Part shown: positions 12,721-12,779 of the stretch, one piece after another | Layout of the letters: the number at the start of each line of letters is the position of its first letter | Numbering within the stretch: the stretch's first letter is position 1 | Assembly: GCA_002415785.1 (NCBI GenBank) | Contig: DIAJ01000009.1 | Span: 18,868 to 31,646 of the forward strand | Reading direction: 5' to 3' | From: Flavobacteriales bacterium UBA5081 | GTDB taxonomy: Bacteria > Bacteroidota > Bacteroidia > Flavobacteriales_E > Vicingaceae | Length of the DNA: 12,779 nucleotides | The notes under the pieces: model-generated | Told to the model about the DNA's origin: nothing | Seen by the model: the letters and a program-made list of their open reading frames with translations, nothing else | The model's database searches: none | Translations under genes and position numbers: made by a program

Positions 12721-12779
12721 TATGAATATCCGTTTATTTCCTAAATTGAATTGTAATCGACTAAACTATTTTGTTTTCA
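12721..12779 (-). repeat. Right copy of the ~60-bp inverted repeat
   Basis: Its reverse complement matches 179-238. TATGAATATCCGTTT (12721-12735) is the exact complement of 224-238, and similarity continues with small gaps to the last base of the window. It starts 13 bases after the stop codon of the last gene. It faces inward, opposite to the left copy, so it is not an ordinary promoter for a following gene. It may extend beyond the window. Confidence 0.6.

Overview
The window looks like a chromosomal segment from a Bacteroidota bacterium, probably a free-living, Flavobacteriia-like member. It is AT-rich and has no strong Shine-Dalgarno sites. It has candidate TTG-N19/20-TAnnTTTG promoters, a protein with a C-terminal type IX secretion tail, a Y_Y_Y/propeller LytS-type sensor kinase with a LytTR regulator, and a DUF5777-type barrel protein. 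All convincing genes are on the + strand.

Left block (1-4367): the possible tail of an upstream gene, a GC-rich terminator-like hairpin and further inverted-repeat sequence. A tightly overlapping operon follows: periplasmic YceI-family protein, membrane sensor histidine kinase, and LytTR response regulator.

Middle block (4368-8923) looks accessory and cassette-like. A candidate promoter is followed by a 7-base GTTAGGC site, a three-gene module and an exact inverse copy of the site (GCCTAAC). The module encodes a small Trypco2-like protein, a possible nuclease-fold protein and a DUF4365 PD-(D/E)XK-like protein. The inverse site opens a 194-bp, strongly self-complementary element resembling a large integron attC. 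Next come one lipoprotein gene, a second, unrelated structured intergenic region, and a PIN-domain toxin with an excisionase-type HTH antitoxin. No integrase, transposase or recombinase is visible.

Right block (8924-12707): a six-gene operon for exported and membrane proteins. These are a blue-copper (plastocyanin-like) protein with a T9SS tail, a membrane-anchored OB-fold protein, a mono-heme lipoprotein, a second YceI protein, a DUF5777-type barrel protein and a di-heme lipoprotein. Together they suggest a periplasm/outer-membrane electron-transfer or metal-related assembly. The paralogous YceI proteins in the left and right blocks suggest one functional unit, with the two-component system regulating it, now separated by the accessory block (inference).

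A roughly 60-bp imperfect inverted repeat lies near both ends (179-238 and 12721-12779), facing inward and bracketing all complete genes. The most interesting material is the cassette-like architecture, the DUF4365-containing module as a candidate defence system, and this end-to-end inverted repeat.
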